Assembly (NCBI RefSeq): GCF_019801145.1 | Contig: NZ_JAHVJQ010000001.1 | Location: forward strand, 186,001 to 250,000 | Direction of reading: 5' to 3' | Length of the DNA: 64,000 nucleotides | DNA from: Leisingera aquaemixtae | GTDB lineage: Bacteria; Pseudomonadota; Alphaproteobacteria; Rhodobacterales; Rhodobacteraceae | In this document: in pieces, positions 51,789 through 61,215 of the stretch | Layout: the number at the start of each line of letters is the position of its first letter | Position numbering within the stretch: position 1 is the stretch's first letter | Notes under the pieces: model-generated | Databases searched by the model: none | The model's input: only the letters and a program-made list of their open reading frames with translations | Told to the model about the DNA's origin: nothing | Made by a program: the position numbers and the translations under genes

Positions 51789-52529
51789 GTGGCGGAACCT
51801 GTGATTTTGCTGAGCAAGGGGCGCTACCGCGCCCGTCTGGCGGCGGGGGCAGCGGATCTGGCTGCGGCGCAGGCGCTGCGGTCCTTTTGCTTTCAAACCG
51901 CGAGCCCTGACGGCGATGCTTTTGACCCTATTTGCAGCCATGTGCTGGTGGAGGAGCAGGCCGGCGGTGCGCTGGTCTGCTGTTTCCGGCTGCTGATGCT
52001 GGCGAGCGGTGCAGAGCTGGCGCGCAGCTATGCGGCGCAATTCTATGACCTGACTGCGTTGCAGGCCTTTGCGGGCCGGATGGCAGAGCTGGGCCGCTTT
52101 TGCATCCATCCTGAATGGCGCGACCCGGACATTCTGCGGCTGGCCTGGGGCACAATGACGGGCCTGGTTGACGGGCAGGGGGTGCAGATGCTGATCGGCT
52201 GCTCGTCCTTCGCAGGCACCTCCGCTGCGCCTTACCTCGACGCATTTGCGCTGCTGCGGCAGCGGCATCTTGCTCCGGTGCAATGGCTGCCGGAGGAGAA
52301 GGCGCCTGAGGTGGTCCGCTATGCGGCGGAGCTGCCGCAGGAGGCGGATACGAAGAAAGCGCTGCAGGTGATGCCGCCGCTGTTGCGGACCTATCTGGCG
52401 ATGGGCGGCTGGGTCAGCGACCATGCGGTGGTGGACCGGCAGATGAACACGCTGCATGTGTTCACCGGTCTGGAAACCGGAGCAATCCCGGAATCCCGCA
52501 AACGGCTGCTGCGGGCGGTTGCCGGGTGA
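51789..52529 (+). CDS. OlsB-like GNAT acyltransferase
   Basis: N-acyltransferase of 246 residues resembling OlsB, which links a 3-hydroxy fatty acid from ACP to ornithine to give lyso-ornithine lipid. GRYRARLAAGAADLAAAQAL starts the fold, and AELGRFCIHPEWRDPDILRL (about 98-117) is the family's diagnostic core. GlsB, the glutamine-lipid enzyme of roseobacters, is related, so the amino acid acceptor is not certain. The start is GTG with GGGAGG five bases upstream. No olsA gene follows; the next gene is uup. Confidence 0.85.
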   Translation: MAEPVILLSKGRYRARLAAGAADLAAAQALRSFCFQTASPDGDAFDPICSHVLVEEQAGGALVCCFRLLMLASGAELARSYAAQFYDLTALQAFAGRMAELGRFCIHPEWRDPDILRLAWGTMTGLVDGQGVQMLIGCSSFAGTSAAPYLDAFALLRQRHLAPVQWLPEEKAPEVVRYAAELPQEADTKKALQVMPPLLRTYLAMGGWVSDHAVVDRQMNTLHVFTGLETGAIPESRKRLLRAVAG

Positions 52530-52598
52530 TTTTGAGTATTTTTGGAAAGATGAAAGCGGAGCGTTGACGCGATTTTGCCGCCGGGGTAGCTGGCTGGC

Positions 52599-54407
52599 AT
52601 GGCACGTATTCCTCTTTTGCAGATGTCCGGCATTTCCCTCACATTCGGGGGCGATCCGGTTTTTTCGAACCTCGATCTGGTGGTGCAGCCCGGCGACCGG
52701 GTGGCGCTGGTGGGCCGAAACGGCTCTGGAAAATCCACGCTGATGAAGGTGATGGCGGGGATTGTTGAAGCCGATCAGGGCGACATCGTGGTGCCGCCGG
52801 GCAAATCCGTCGGCTACATGGAGCAGGACCCGAAGATGGAGGGGTTTGCGACGCTGGGCGATTTTGCCGCCAGCGAACTGGACCCCGGTGAGATGTACAA
52901 GGTGGAACGTGCAGGCGAGGGTCTGAAGTTCGACCCGGCACGCCCGGTGGAAACCGCCTCCGGCGGGGAGCGCCGCCGCGCGGCGCTGGCCAAACTGATG
53001 GCCGAAGCACCGGACCTGATGCTGCTGGACGAGCCCACCAACCACCTGGATATCGAGGCGATCACCTGGCTGGAGAATGAGCTGCAGGCCACCCGCGCGG
53101 CTTTTGTGCTGATTTCGCACGACCGGGCGTTCCTGCGGGCATTGACCCGCGCGACGCTGTGGGTCGACCGCGGCGAGGTGCGCCGTCAGGAGAAGGGATT
53201 CGAGCATTTCGAGGCCTGGCGCGACAAGGTCTGGGAAGACGAGGACATGCAGCGCCACAAGCTGAACCGGCTGATCAAGTCGGAAAGCCGCTGGGCGGTG
53301 GAGGGCATATCGGCCCGGCGCAAGCGCAACATGGGCCGGGTGCGGGCGCTGCAGGACCTGAAGGCGGAACGCGCGGGCCAGATCAAGCGCCAGGGTGCTG
53401 CCGAGATGGCGCTGGAGGCAGGCCCCAAGTCGGGCCGCAAGGTGATCGAGGCCGAGGGGCTGAGCAAGGCGTTCGGCGGCAAGGAGATTGTCAGGGATTT
53501 CTCGCTGAAGGTGCAGCGCGGCGACCGGGTGGCCTTTGTCGGCCCTAATGGCGCGGGGAAAACCACGCTGTTGAAGATGCTTCTGGGCATGGAAGACCCG
53601 GATGCGGGTTCTGTGCAGCTGGGCACCAACCTGGAAATCGCGCTGTTCGACCAGACCCGCGACCAGCTGGATGGCGATTCGACCCTGTGGGAGAATCTGA
53701 CCGCGGATCCGCTGTTGGGGATTTCCGGGAAGGCCGATCAGGTGATGGTGCGCGGCCAGCCCAAGCATGTGGTGGGCTACCTGAAGGAATTCCTGTTCGA
53801 CGAACGTCAGGCGCGGGCGCCGGTTCGGTCGCTGTCGGGCGGCGAAAAGGCGCGGCTCTTGCTGGCGCGGCTGATGGCGCGGTCCTCGAACCTGCTGGTC
53901 TTGGATGAACCGACCAACGATCTGGATGTCGAGACGCTGGACCTGCTGCAGGAGCTGCTGGACAATTATGACGGCACTGTGCTGCTGGTCAGCCACGACC
54001 GGGATTTCCTGGACCGGGTGGCGACCACGACCATCGCGATGGAAGGCAACGGGCGGGCCACGGCTTATGCCGGCGGGTGGAGCGACTACATCGCGCAGCG
54101 CGGGCCGCTGGAGGCAGTGGAAAAGGCGGAAAAGGTGAAGCCTGCAAAGCCCAAGCCGAAACAGGAAAGCCAGCCCAAGGACGGCCTGAGCTTCAAGGAA
54201 AAGCACCGGCTGGAAGCGCTGCCTGCGGAGATCGAGCGGCTGGAGGCGGAGATCGGCAAGCTGCAGGAGCTGATGAGCGATCCGGAACTGTTCACCCGCG
54301 AGCCGGTCAAGTTCAAGAAGGCCACCGAGGCGCTGGTGGAGCGGCAGGAAAAACTGGCCGCCGCCGAAGAGGAATGGCTGGAGCTGGAGGAAAAAGCCGG
54401 GGGATAA
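52599..54407 (+). CDS. uup: ABC-F ATPase Uup
   Basis: Soluble protein of 602 residues with two ATP-binding cassettes and no membrane domain. Walker A motifs are GRNGSGKST and GPNGAGKTT, signatures are SGGERRRAAL and LSGGEKARLL, and Walker B motifs are LMLLDEPTNHLD and LLVLDEPTNDLD. The C-terminal 90 residues form the basic coiled coil typical of Uup, which binds DNA and ribosome-related structures. Uup affects transposon excision and ribosome quality control. Confidence 0.92.
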   Translation: MARIPLLQMSGISLTFGGDPVFSNLDLVVQPGDRVALVGRNGSGKSTLMKVMAGIVEADQGDIVVPPGKSVGYMEQDPKMEGFATLGDFAASELDPGEMYKVERAGEGLKFDPARPVETASGGERRRAALAKLMAEAPDLMLLDEPTNHLDIEAITWLENELQATRAAFVLISHDRAFLRALTRATLWVDRGEVRRQEKGFEHFEAWRDKVWEDEDMQRHKLNRLIKSESRWAVEGISARRKRNMGRVRALQDLKAERAGQIKRQGAAEMALEAGPKSGRKVIEAEGLSKAFGGKEIVRDFSLKVQRGDRVAFVGPNGAGKTTLLKMLLGMEDPDAGSVQLGTNLEIALFDQTRDQLDGDSTLWENLTADPLLGISGKADQVMVRGQPKHVVGYLKEFLFDERQARAPVRSLSGGEKARLLLARLMARSSNLLVLDEPTNDLDVETLDLLQELLDNYDGTVLLVSHDRDFLDRVATTTIAMEGNGRATAYAGGWSDYIAQRGPLEAVEKAEKVKPAKPKPKQESQPKDGLSFKEKHRLEALPAEIERLEAEIGKLQELMSDPELFTREPVKFKKATEALVERQEKLAAAEEEWLELEEKAGG

Positions 54408-54437
54408 GGCGGCTTCCTGAGGCAGGTCAGCGTGCCT

Positions 54438-54471
54438 GACCAAATGTTTCGCGCGCGAAACATTTGGTCAA
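54438..54471. terminator. Perfect 34-bp palindrome between convergent genes
   Basis: TGACCAAATGTTTCGCG (54438-54454) is followed directly by its exact complement up to 54471. It lies between the uup stop and the convergent acetyltransferase stop, so a bidirectional terminator is likely, although no long T-run follows. Confidence 0.65.
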
Positions 54472-54541
54472 AGAGGCTGCCGTAAAACTTTGGAATTCAT
54501 CAAGAAAGATGAAGCGGATATAAAGCGGGCGGACGCCGGCT

Positions 54542-55099
54542 TTACCGTTTCGCTACCGGTGCAGCAGGGTTGCCGGTGACGGTTTTTCCTGCGGCGACGT
54601 CCTTGGTCACCACTGCGCCCGCTCCTACAATTGCGCCATCACCGATGGTGACACCGGGCAGCAGGATGGCACCGCCGCCGATCCAGACGTCTGCACCGAG
54701 GGTGACGGGATAGGCGATCTCCAGCCCCTGGGCCCGCAACGCCCTGTCCTTGTGGTGCTGGGCGCAGTAGATCTGCACATTCGGCCCCAGCATGGTGCCA
54801 TCGCCGATGGTGACGGGGGCGGTGTCCAGAATTGTGCAGCCTGCGTTCATGTAGACGTTGCGGCCCAGGCGGATGTTGATGCCGTAGGCGCAGTGGAAGG
54901 GCGCCTCGATCAGGCAGTTTTCACCGTGGGCAGCAAAGAGCGCTGCCAAGGCTGGGCTGAGGTGCTCCGCCGGATCAGGGGGCGCTGTATTGTGCTGATG
55001 CACCGCAACCCGGGCTTGATGGCGCAACGCCGAGAGTTCGCTGTCCAGGCAACAGTACCAGTCGCCGGCCTGCATCTTCTGCCGTTCGGTTTTGGTCAT
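54542..55099 (-). CDS. Sugar O-acetyltransferase (maltose acetyltransferase family)
   Basis: Left-handed beta-helix acetyltransferase of 185 residues. An N-terminal Mac domain ([20 protein letters not shown]) precedes hexapeptide repeats ([31 protein letters not shown] with the catalytic His, and [20 protein letters not shown]). It moves acetyl from CoA to a sugar such as maltose or galactoside. AGGAG six bases upstream fixes the start. Confidence 0.93.
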   Translation of the reverse strand: MTKTERQKMQAGDWYCCLDSELSALRHQARVAVHQHNTAPPDPAEHLSPALAALFAAHGENCLIEAPFHCAYGINIRLGRNVYMNAGCTILDTAPVTIGDGTMLGPNVQIYCAQHHKDRALRAQGLEIAYPVTLGADVWIGGGAILLPGVTIGDGAIVGAGAVVTKDVAAGKTVTGNPAAPVAKR

Positions 55100-55437
55100 C
55101 GGTGTCTCCTTGCCGGGGAGAGGACACCGGGCGCGGCGGCTTGTCAATTGGCGGAGGGCTCCCGCGCCCGCAGATGCCCTGGCTGCGCCAAGGCATCTTT
55201 GTGCGGCCTTGGGCCGGGCGCTGCTTGCGCAGCGTCGAAGGATTTGCAGAGAAGCGCTTGAGGAGCAGGTGTGCCCCTCAAGTCGCCCAATCGAGTGCGT
55301 TAGCGGCTGGTTGCGCGTCAAGGGTGAGCTACGCTGCGCACGGCGGCTTGGGGCTCCGCCCGTTCGCAAGCGAAACGCTCCCACAGAGCGTTTCCAGGTA
55401 GCTTGCTCACTCCTTGACCCGTAACCAGCAACAGAGG
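55100..55437. other. Intergenic stretch holding a palindromic element, no gene
   Basis: About 340 bp upstream of the acetyltransferase and downstream of the SDR gene. Apart from the nested palindrome at 55306-55429 I see no gene. The acetyltransferase promoter must lie at the left end. Confidence 0.5.
55306..55429. repeat. Nested palindromic element, 124 bp
   Basis: Left arm 55306-55329 (GCTGGTTGCGCGTCAAGG...) and right arm 55405-55429 are imperfect complements with two mismatches and one extra base. Inside, GAAACGCTC (55372-55380) and GAGCGTTTC (55386-55394) form a perfect nine-bp hairpin. It looks like a small repeated or mobile palindrome and lies just past the SDR stop. Confidence 0.6.
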
Positions 55438-56193
55438 TCAGCGCATGCGCAGGGCGCCGTCGATGCGGATCACTTCGCCGTTCAGGTAACCCATCTCGAC
55501 GATGAAGCCGGCGAGGCGGCCGTATTCGCGCGGGTCGCCCAGGCGGGCGGGGTTGGGGACGTCGGCGGCCAACTGCTGCTGCACCTCTTCCGGCAGGCCG
55601 GCCAGCATCGGGGTCATGAAGATGCCGGGTGCGATGGTCATCACCCGGATGCCGGAAGACGCGAGATCGCGCGCCATCGGCAGGCACATGCCGGCAACCC
55701 CGCCCTTGGAGGCGGCATAGGCGGCCTGGCCCTTTTGCCCGTCAAAGGCGGCAATCGAGGCGGTGTTGATAATCACGCCGCGGGCGTTGTCCGCATCGGG
55801 GGTGTTCTTGGCAATCTCGACAGCGGCCAGGCGGGCCACGTTGAAGGTGCCGACCAGATTGATGTCGATGGTGCGCTTGTAGGCATCCAGCGGATGCGCG
55901 CCCTCCTTGCCCACGGTCTTGGCGCCGATGGCGATGCCTGCGCAGTTCACGCAAGCGGTGATCTTGCCCATCTTTTCTGCCGCATGGGCGATGGCGGCTG
56001 AAACCGACTCCTCGCTGGTCACGTCGGTCTGGGCAAAGTGGCCGCCGATTTCATCTGCCACCTGAGCGCCGCGCTCTGCGTCGCGGTCGAGGATGGTGAC
56101 CTGGGCGCCTTGTTCGGCAAAATAGCGCGCGGTGGCCTCACCCAGGCCCGAAGCGCCGCCGGTGATGACGGCTGCGGTGTCTGCAAGTTTCAT
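55438..56193 (-). CDS. SDR oxidoreductase, 3-hydroxyacyl-CoA dehydrogenase type 2-like
   Basis: Short-chain dehydrogenase of 251 residues resembling HSD10. It has the NAD-binding motif [16 protein letters not shown] near residue 10, Asp after the second strand (LDRDAER) favouring NAD over NADP, the NCAGIA motif, and the catalytic Ser-Tyr-Lys in [10 protein letters not shown] and [13 protein letters not shown]. Members act in fatty acid or branched-chain breakdown. GGGAGGAG lies upstream. A TGAACA-TG-TGTTCA site sits in the leader and may bind a TetR-type regulator. Confidence 0.92.
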   Translation of the reverse strand: MKLADTAAVITGGASGLGEATARYFAEQGAQVTILDRDAERGAQVADEIGGHFAQTDVTSEESVSAAIAHAAEKMGKITACVNCAGIAIGAKTVGKEGAHPLDAYKRTIDINLVGTFNVARLAAVEIAKNTPDADNARGVIINTASIAAFDGQKGQAAYAASKGGVAGMCLPMARDLASSGIRVMTIAPGIFMTPMLAGLPEEVQQQLAADVPNPARLGDPREYGRLAGFIVEMGYLNGEVIRIDGALRMR

Positions 56194-56216
56194 GAGCGGG
56201 GCTCCTCCCGGTTATC

Positions 56217-56230
56217 TGAACATGTGTTCA
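56217..56230. promoter_or_regulatory. Putative TetR-type operator upstream of the SDR gene
   Basis: TGAACATGTGTTCA: perfect six-base arms TGAACA/TGTTCA around two bases. It is 24 bp before the SDR ATG, next to ATTATA (minus strand), a possible -10 box. This size and symmetry are typical of TetR-family operators in fatty-acid degradation genes. Confidence 0.5.
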
Positions 56231-56281
56231 TATAATGGAGAGGCCGGGCGCCTGTCCAGCGGGACGGGGCGTCGCGGATGT

Positions 56282-57199
56282 TCAGGCGCCCATCAGGCGG
56301 CGGTCGAGACGTGCTAGCGGGCGTAAGATGCTGCCGAGCGGCGGCCACAGGCCCCAGGTGCCGCCCAGGCGGTGCAGATGGGCGCCAGTGCCGAGTTTGA
56401 AGCGGGCAAGGCCCGCGGCGTCCTCGGTATTGATGAGGCCGAGGTCGAGGCGGCAGATGCTCTTGGCGGCGAGCCAATTGGCGGCCTCCCACAGCAGCAG
56501 GGTATGAGCGCTGAGCTGTTTGCCGCGGGCGGTGGTGTGGGCGATGTGATAGGTAGCGCCGCTGCCATGGGAGAGGATCAGGATGGCGGCGACCGCTTCC
56601 TTGCCCTCAAACGCCTGGAAGAGTTTCGCGTGCCCTTTGTTCTCGCGCGCATAGGCGAGTGTGAGGTCGATGGGCCAGCTGCGATAGCCGCGCAGTGTTT
56701 GCTGTTTTGCGTCGGCCTGGAACAGCCAGTGGCGCACGTCATGCGGCAGGTTCTGGCGGGTGAGGCGGAGGTTCTGCGCCGCGCCGTGCTTCAGCCGGTT
56801 GCGCCATTTCTGGTGCAGCGCGGCGCGGCGCTGGTCCAAGTCGCCGCTGAGGTCCCATATCGCTGCATGAGCGGGCGTGACCAGCGGCACTGCGCCGAGG
56901 CGGGAGAGATGCAGGGCGGGGGTCTCCGGCGACAGGATCAGCGGTGTGCGGGCGAAGCCGTTCTCGCGCAGGGCGGCCAGCAGCGGGGCGGGATCAGCCA
57001 GATCCGCCCGATTCACCATCGCCAGCCGCAGCCCGCCGGGGAAGCGGCGGCGCAGAACCAGCGTATCCCCCAGCATCAGCGGGTCCTGACCGCAGGCCAT
57101 CAGCGCTCGGGCAAACTCCGGCGATTGCTGCAGGGCGCGGGGCCGGGGGCAGCTGGTTGCTGTTGCGGGCAATTCGGGATCAGGGGCGCTGTCGAACAT
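56282..57199 (-). CDS. GNAT/FemAB-like acetyltransferase
   Basis: Protein of 305 residues with a C-terminal acetyltransferase domain of the BioF2/CelD type (about 120-270; HQKWRNRLKHGAAQN, LILSHGSGATYHIAHTTARG, LLWEAANWLAAKSICRLDLG). Such proteins join amino acids or acyl groups to envelope polymers or small molecules, but the substrate is unknown. The start is placed at 57199, with GGAG just two bases upstream, which is short. Upstream alternatives encode an unlikely N-terminus. Confidence 0.8.
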   Translation of the reverse strand: MFDSAPDPELPATATSCPRPRALQQSPEFARALMACGQDPLMLGDTLVLRRRFPGGLRLAMVNRADLADPAPLLAALRENGFARTPLILSPETPALHLSRLGAVPLVTPAHAAIWDLSGDLDQRRAALHQKWRNRLKHGAAQNLRLTRQNLPHDVRHWLFQADAKQQTLRGYRSWPIDLTLAYARENKGHAKLFQAFEGKEAVAAILILSHGSGATYHIAHTTARGKQLSAHTLLLWEAANWLAAKSICRLDLGLINTEDAAGLARFKLGTGAHLHRLGGTWGLWPPLGSILRPLARLDRRLMGA

Positions 57200-57245
57200 G
57201 TCTCCATTAACGCGCTGGAAACCTAAATCATGGTTAATTTCACAT

Positions 57246-57383
57246 ATGAAGAAAGCAAAACAGATCATGGGGCATACGGCCGCCGCCCCGCGGATGACCA
57301 AGGCGGCGGCGCTGCTGATCGCCATCGGTCTGTCGGTGCCGGTGTTTCTGGTGCTGACACTGGTGGAGGCGCTGTTTCTTTGA
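57246..57383 (+). CDS. Possible small membrane protein
   Basis: Open frame of 45 residues: a basic start KKAKQIMGHTAAAPRMTK followed by one clear membrane helix (AAALLIAIGLSVPVFLVLTL). It is divergent from the GNAT gene by 46 bp. No good ribosome binding site is seen before the ATG. Composition suits a real single-helix protein, but support is weak. Confidence 0.4.
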   Translation: MKKAKQIMGHTAAAPRMTKAAALLIAIGLSVPVFLVLTLVEALFL

Positions 57384-57633
57384 GGCAGGATGATTTGCTG
57401 AGAGGCGTTTAAGGTCAGGTCTGCCCATAAGCGCCTTTACAAGTGTATCCCGGCCAACCCCTGCCTCAAGGATAAACCGCGCTGCGCACGGTCGCATGGC
57501 CGGCCCTTGACCCGGGGCTGGCCTGACTGGGCCTTTGATTGAAACCGCTGGCGCGCCGCGCAGCGGCGCCCGGCCCAACCGTGAGGACCCGTCTTTGACG
57601 GGGCTGGAAGGGGCGGGAGCATTTGCGGGCAAC

Positions 57634-57663
57634 AAAAAAGGGAGCGCAAAGCCTCCCTTTTTC
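57634..57663 (-). terminator. Rho-independent terminator after tyrS
   Basis: On the minus strand AAAAAGGGAG pairs with CTCCCTTTTT around an eight-base loop and runs into more T. GGGAG is at 57640-57644 and CTCCC at 57653-57657 (plus strand). It lies 19 bp after the tyrS stop. Confidence 0.88.
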
Positions 57664-57681
57664 CGGCTTATGCCAAAGAAC

Positions 57682-58938
57682 TTAACCGTCCAGCTTGACC
57701 AGCGCGTGGCGTTTCTTGCCGGCGCTCAGCTTGATCGGCGAGGACAGCGCGCCTGCGTCGATCATCAGGCCTGCATCGGTCAGCGGCTGGTCGTCGATCT
57801 TGGCGCCATTCTCGGAGATCAGCCGCTTGGCGTCCTTGCCGGATTTGGCGAGACCGGATTTCACGATCAGCTGCACGATCGAGATGCCGTCGCCCAGATC
57901 GGCAGGCGTGAGCGACAGGGTGGGCAGGTCATCGCCCACACCGCCCTTTTCGAACACCTCGCGGGCGGTGGCTTCTGCGGTGGCGGCTGCCTCGGCGCCG
58001 TGCAGCAGGGTGGTCACCTCATTGGCGAGGATCACCTTGCCCTCGTTTATCTCGGAGCCTTGCAGGGCACCGATACGCTCGCATTCCTCCACCGGCAGTT
58101 CGGTGTAGAGCTTGAGGAAGCGGCCGACGTCGGCATCCGTTGTGTTGCGCCAGAACTGCCAGAACTCATACGGGGAGCGCATGTCGGCGTTGAGCCAGAT
58201 CGCGCCTTCGGCGGTCTTGCCCATTTTCTTGCCGTCAGAGGTGGTCAAGAGCGGCGAAGTGAGGCCGTAGACCTCATTGTCGATCACCCGGCGGGTGAGG
58301 TCGATGCCGTTGACGATATTGCCCCACTGGTCGGAGCCGCCCATCTGCAGGATGCAGCCGTAGCGGCGGTTCAGCTCCATGAAGTCGTAGGCCTGCAGGA
58401 TCATGTAGTTGAATTCGAGGAAGCTGAGCGACTGCTCGCGGTCGAGGCGGGATTTCACGCTTTCGAACGACAGCATCCGGTTCACCGAGAAATGGCGGCC
58501 GATGTCGCGCAGGAATTCCAGGTAGTTCAGCCCGTCCAGCCATTCGGCGTTGTTCAGCATCAGCGCCTTGTTCGGCGCGTCGGTTTCATAGTCGATGTAG
58601 GCGGAGAACACCTTCTTGATGCCCGCAATATTGTCGTCGATCTGCGCCTCGGTCAGCAGCGGCCGTTCGTCGGCGCGGAAGGAGGGGTCGCCCACCTTGG
58701 TGGTGCCGCCGCCCATCAGGGTGATCGGCTGGTGGCCGGTCTTCTGGAACCAGCGCAGCATCATGATCTGGATCAGCGAGCCGACGTGCAGCGAATTTGC
58801 CGTCGCGTCAAAGCCGATATAGGCCGGGCGCACACCTTGCAGCAGGGCTTCGTCCAGGCCCTGATAATCGGTGCAGTCCGCGAGGAACCCGCGTTCCATC
58901 ATGACTGCGACGAAATCCGATTTCGGTGTGTAGGTCAT
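57682..58938 (-). CDS. tyrS: Tyrosyl-tRNA synthetase
   Basis: Class I synthetase of 418 residues charging tRNA-Tyr. [18 protein letters not shown] holds the HIGH variant; the KMSKS counterpart is [17 protein letters not shown] near 235. A C-terminal S4 RNA-binding domain ([20 protein letters not shown]) is present. ATG 58938 has GAGG seven bases upstream. It is divergent from anmK. Confidence 0.96.
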   Translation of the reverse strand: MTYTPKSDFVAVMMERGFLADCTDYQGLDEALLQGVRPAYIGFDATANSLHVGSLIQIMMLRWFQKTGHQPITLMGGGTTKVGDPSFRADERPLLTEAQIDDNIAGIKKVFSAYIDYETDAPNKALMLNNAEWLDGLNYLEFLRDIGRHFSVNRMLSFESVKSRLDREQSLSFLEFNYMILQAYDFMELNRRYGCILQMGGSDQWGNIVNGIDLTRRVIDNEVYGLTSPLLTTSDGKKMGKTAEGAIWLNADMRSPYEFWQFWRNTTDADVGRFLKLYTELPVEECERIGALQGSEINEGKVILANEVTTLLHGAEAAATAEATAREVFEKGGVGDDLPTLSLTPADLGDGISIVQLIVKSGLAKSGKDAKRLISENGAKIDDQPLTDAGLMIDAGALSSPIKLSAGKKRHALVKLDG

Positions 58939-59081
58939 AACATGCCTCGGTCTATGGTTTTGCACCATGCCCTATAAATCGCATTGGCGCCGGTTGGAAC
59001 CTGTTTTCCCGGCAAAATATGCGCTGTATTGTGGCGCGCAAACGGGCGGGACGGCCCGGTTCTCTGGAAGGGGCAGGGGCG

Positions 59082-60191
59082 ATGAGCAAGGCCATTGCAA
59101 AAACGGGTGCGGTCAGGGCGCTGGGCGCGATGAGCGGCACGTCGCTAGACGGGGTGGATGCGGCGGTGGTGGTGACCGACGGCGCGCGCATTCACGGGTT
59201 CGGCGAGAGCAGTTACCGCGAGTATTCCTCGGAGGAGCGCAGCGTGCTGCGCGCGGGCCTGGGCAAATGGACGGGGCCGGAGGTAGATGCCGCGGCAGCG
59301 GTCTGCGACGCGGCCCATGCGGCGGCGCTGGCGGAGTTCCGGGATGTGGAGATCATCGGCTTTCACGGCCAGACCCTGGCCCATGCGCCGCGGCTGCAGG
59401 GAACCCTGCAGGTGGGCGACGGCGCGGCGCTGGCCGAACACCTGGGCAAGCCGGTCGTCTGGGACTTCCGCAGCGACGATGTGGCGATGGGCGGCGAGGG
59501 CGCGCCGCTGGCGCCGTTCTTTCACTTTGCCTGCGCCAAATACATCGGCGCCGAACGGCCCTTGTGCTTCCTGAACCTGGGCGGGGTCGGCAACCTTACC
59601 TATGTGGACCCGCGGTTCGACAGGCCGGAGGAGCCGGGCGCGCTTCTGGCCTTTGACACCGGTCCCGCCAATGCGCCGGTCAATGATCTGGTGCAGAAGC
59701 GGCTGGGCATTCCCTGGGATGCGGATGGCAAGGTGGCGCGTTCCGGCACCGTGGAAACCGGCGCGCTGGAGTTGTTCCTGGCCGAGCCCTATTTTTCAAG
59801 AATGCCGCCCAAGTCGCTGGACAGGAACGATTTTGCCGAGATGGTCGGGTTGGTGAACGAGCTGAATGATGCTGATGCGGCGGCAACCCTGATAGCCATG
59901 TGCGCGGCCGCCGTGGCGCAGGGCATGGAGCATTGCCCGGAGCCGCCGGAGGTGGTGCTGGTGACCGGCGGCGGGCGGCATAACCCGGTGCTGATGGAGA
60001 TGCTGCGGGTGTCGCTCGACTGCTTGGTGAAACCGGTGGAGGACGTCGGCCTGGACGGCGACATGCTGGAGGCGCAGGCCTTTGCCCACCTGGCGGTGCG
60101 GGTGGCGCGCGGGATGCCGACGTCGGCGCCTGGCACCACCGGGGTGAGCGCCTGTGTGGGCGGCGGCGTGGTCAGCGTGCCGGGGGTATGA
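59082..60191 (+). CDS. anmK: Anhydro-N-acetylmuramic acid kinase
   Basis: Cytoplasmic kinase of 369 residues that opens and phosphorylates anhMurNAc during murein recycling. [17 protein letters not shown] near the N-terminus is the phosphate-binding signature, [11 protein letters not shown] and [18 protein letters not shown] carry the catalytic Asp region, and [17 protein letters not shown] is near the C-terminus. Together with nagZ in the same window it covers two steps of murein recycling. The start has AAGGGG upstream. Two palindromes follow its stop. Confidence 0.94.
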   Translation: MSKAIAKTGAVRALGAMSGTSLDGVDAAVVVTDGARIHGFGESSYREYSSEERSVLRAGLGKWTGPEVDAAAAVCDAAHAAALAEFRDVEIIGFHGQTLAHAPRLQGTLQVGDGAALAEHLGKPVVWDFRSDDVAMGGEGAPLAPFFHFACAKYIGAERPLCFLNLGGVGNLTYVDPRFDRPEEPGALLAFDTGPANAPVNDLVQKRLGIPWDADGKVARSGTVETGALELFLAEPYFSRMPPKSLDRNDFAEMVGLVNELNDADAAATLIAMCAAAVAQGMEHCPEPPEVVLVTGGGRHNPVLMEMLRVSLDCLVKPVEDVGLDGDMLEAQAFAHLAVRVARGMPTSAPGTTGVSACVGGGVVSVPGV

Positions 60192-60208
60192 GCCTGAGAC
60201 TTGGCAGC

Positions 60209-60252
60209 CAAGAAACTTCGAAGTTTCTTGCCAAATTTCTTCGAAGAAATTT
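60209..60252. terminator. Two adjacent perfect palindromes between convergent genes
   Basis: A 22-bp palindrome (60209-60230, half CAAGAAACTTC) and a 20-bp palindrome (60233-60252, half AAATTTCTTC), both centred on TTCGAA. They lie between the anmK stop and the desaturase stop and probably serve as terminators in both directions. Confidence 0.65.
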
Positions 60253-60270
60253 ATGCGGACGGCGGTCCGT

Positions 60271-61173
60271 TCAGCGGGCCAGTTCCCTTACATAGTCTGC
60301 AGTGAACTCGCCGTATCCATTTGACGTCGATATTAAATGGTCCTGAGTGATTGCATGGAAAGCAGGCAACTGGTGGAAGGGCACATTTGGAAAGGCGTGA
60401 TGCTCGGCGTGATAGGGCATGTTCCAGGCCAGAAAGCGCACAATCCGGTTGGTGAATGTGGTGCGGGAATTTTCCAGCATGTTGGCGACAGATGGGCAGA
60501 GACCGTGCTCTGCCAGCAGGTAGGCGCGCAGGAAAGGCTGCCCGATCAAGAGCGGCACGATCCACAGCCACAGGATCAGCGGTGACGCTATGAGGCTCAC
60601 CAGCGCGGCAGCGTAGAGGGCCAGCAGCAGCCGCGCCTCCAGCCGCATATCAGCGTGGCGCCGTTCGGGCAGGTATGGCGCGCTGATGGTGCCGAAGGCG
60701 TTGCGCCAGAGGGTTCCGCCCATGCCGCGCCAGTAGCCCCAGCCGCTCAGGTATCTGAGCCACTGCGGCAGGGTCGCTGGACGCCCGCCGTGTTCCAGCT
60801 CCGGGTCGCGCTTGGGGTCATTGGTGTATTTGTGATGCGCCAGGTGGAAATAGCGGAACCAGACGAAGGGCAGCGCGATGGCAAGGGCGCAGGAATGGCC
60901 CAAGACCTCATTCAGCCATTTGCTGCGGAAGGGTGTCTGGTGCGTGCATTCGTGGCTGAGGGTGAAGAGAAAGACCAGCAGTATGCCTTGCGGCAGCATC
61001 AGCAGCGGCCAGAGGGGTATTTGCAGAGCGATACCCGCGGTGCAGGCGGCGAGGGCGGCGAGATACAGGGCCAGATGCCGCAGGCCCGCCGCATCGGAAC
61101 GGGCCGTCAAGGCGGCCTTTGCCTCTGGCGGCAGCGATTTGATCAGGGCTGTGTGATCCAGTGCGGCAGGCAT
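60271..61173 (-). CDS. Fatty acid desaturase family protein
   Basis: Membrane di-iron enzyme of 300 residues. The three His boxes are HECTH (about residue 74), HLAHH (about 110) and HAEHH (about 256), with hydrophobic helices near 33-55, 60-75, 90-108 and 185-220. Such enzymes insert double bonds or hydroxyl groups into fatty acids, sterols or carotenoids; the compact HLAHHKYTNDPKRDPEL stretch is typical of bacterial acyl-lipid desaturase-like proteins. Substrate not known. Confidence 0.9.
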   Translation of the reverse strand: MPAALDHTALIKSLPPEAKAALTARSDAAGLRHLALYLAALAACTAGIALQIPLWPLLMLPQGILLVFLFTLSHECTHQTPFRSKWLNEVLGHSCALAIALPFVWFRYFHLAHHKYTNDPKRDPELEHGGRPATLPQWLRYLSGWGYWRGMGGTLWRNAFGTISAPYLPERRHADMRLEARLLLALYAAALVSLIASPLILWLWIVPLLIGQPFLRAYLLAEHGLCPSVANMLENSRTTFTNRIVRFLAWNMPYHAEHHAFPNVPFHQLPAFHAITQDHLISTSNGYGEFTADYVRELAR

Positions 61174-61215
61174 AGGGCAGTCTTGGCCGCCCGCCGATTC
61201 GCCGCAAGGGGCCGG

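Noticed and set aside
51732-54443. A 903-codon minus-strand frame opposite the olsB-like gene and uup
   Set aside because: Both plus-strand genes have full family motifs; the antisense product is low-complexity His/Gln/Arg/Leu.
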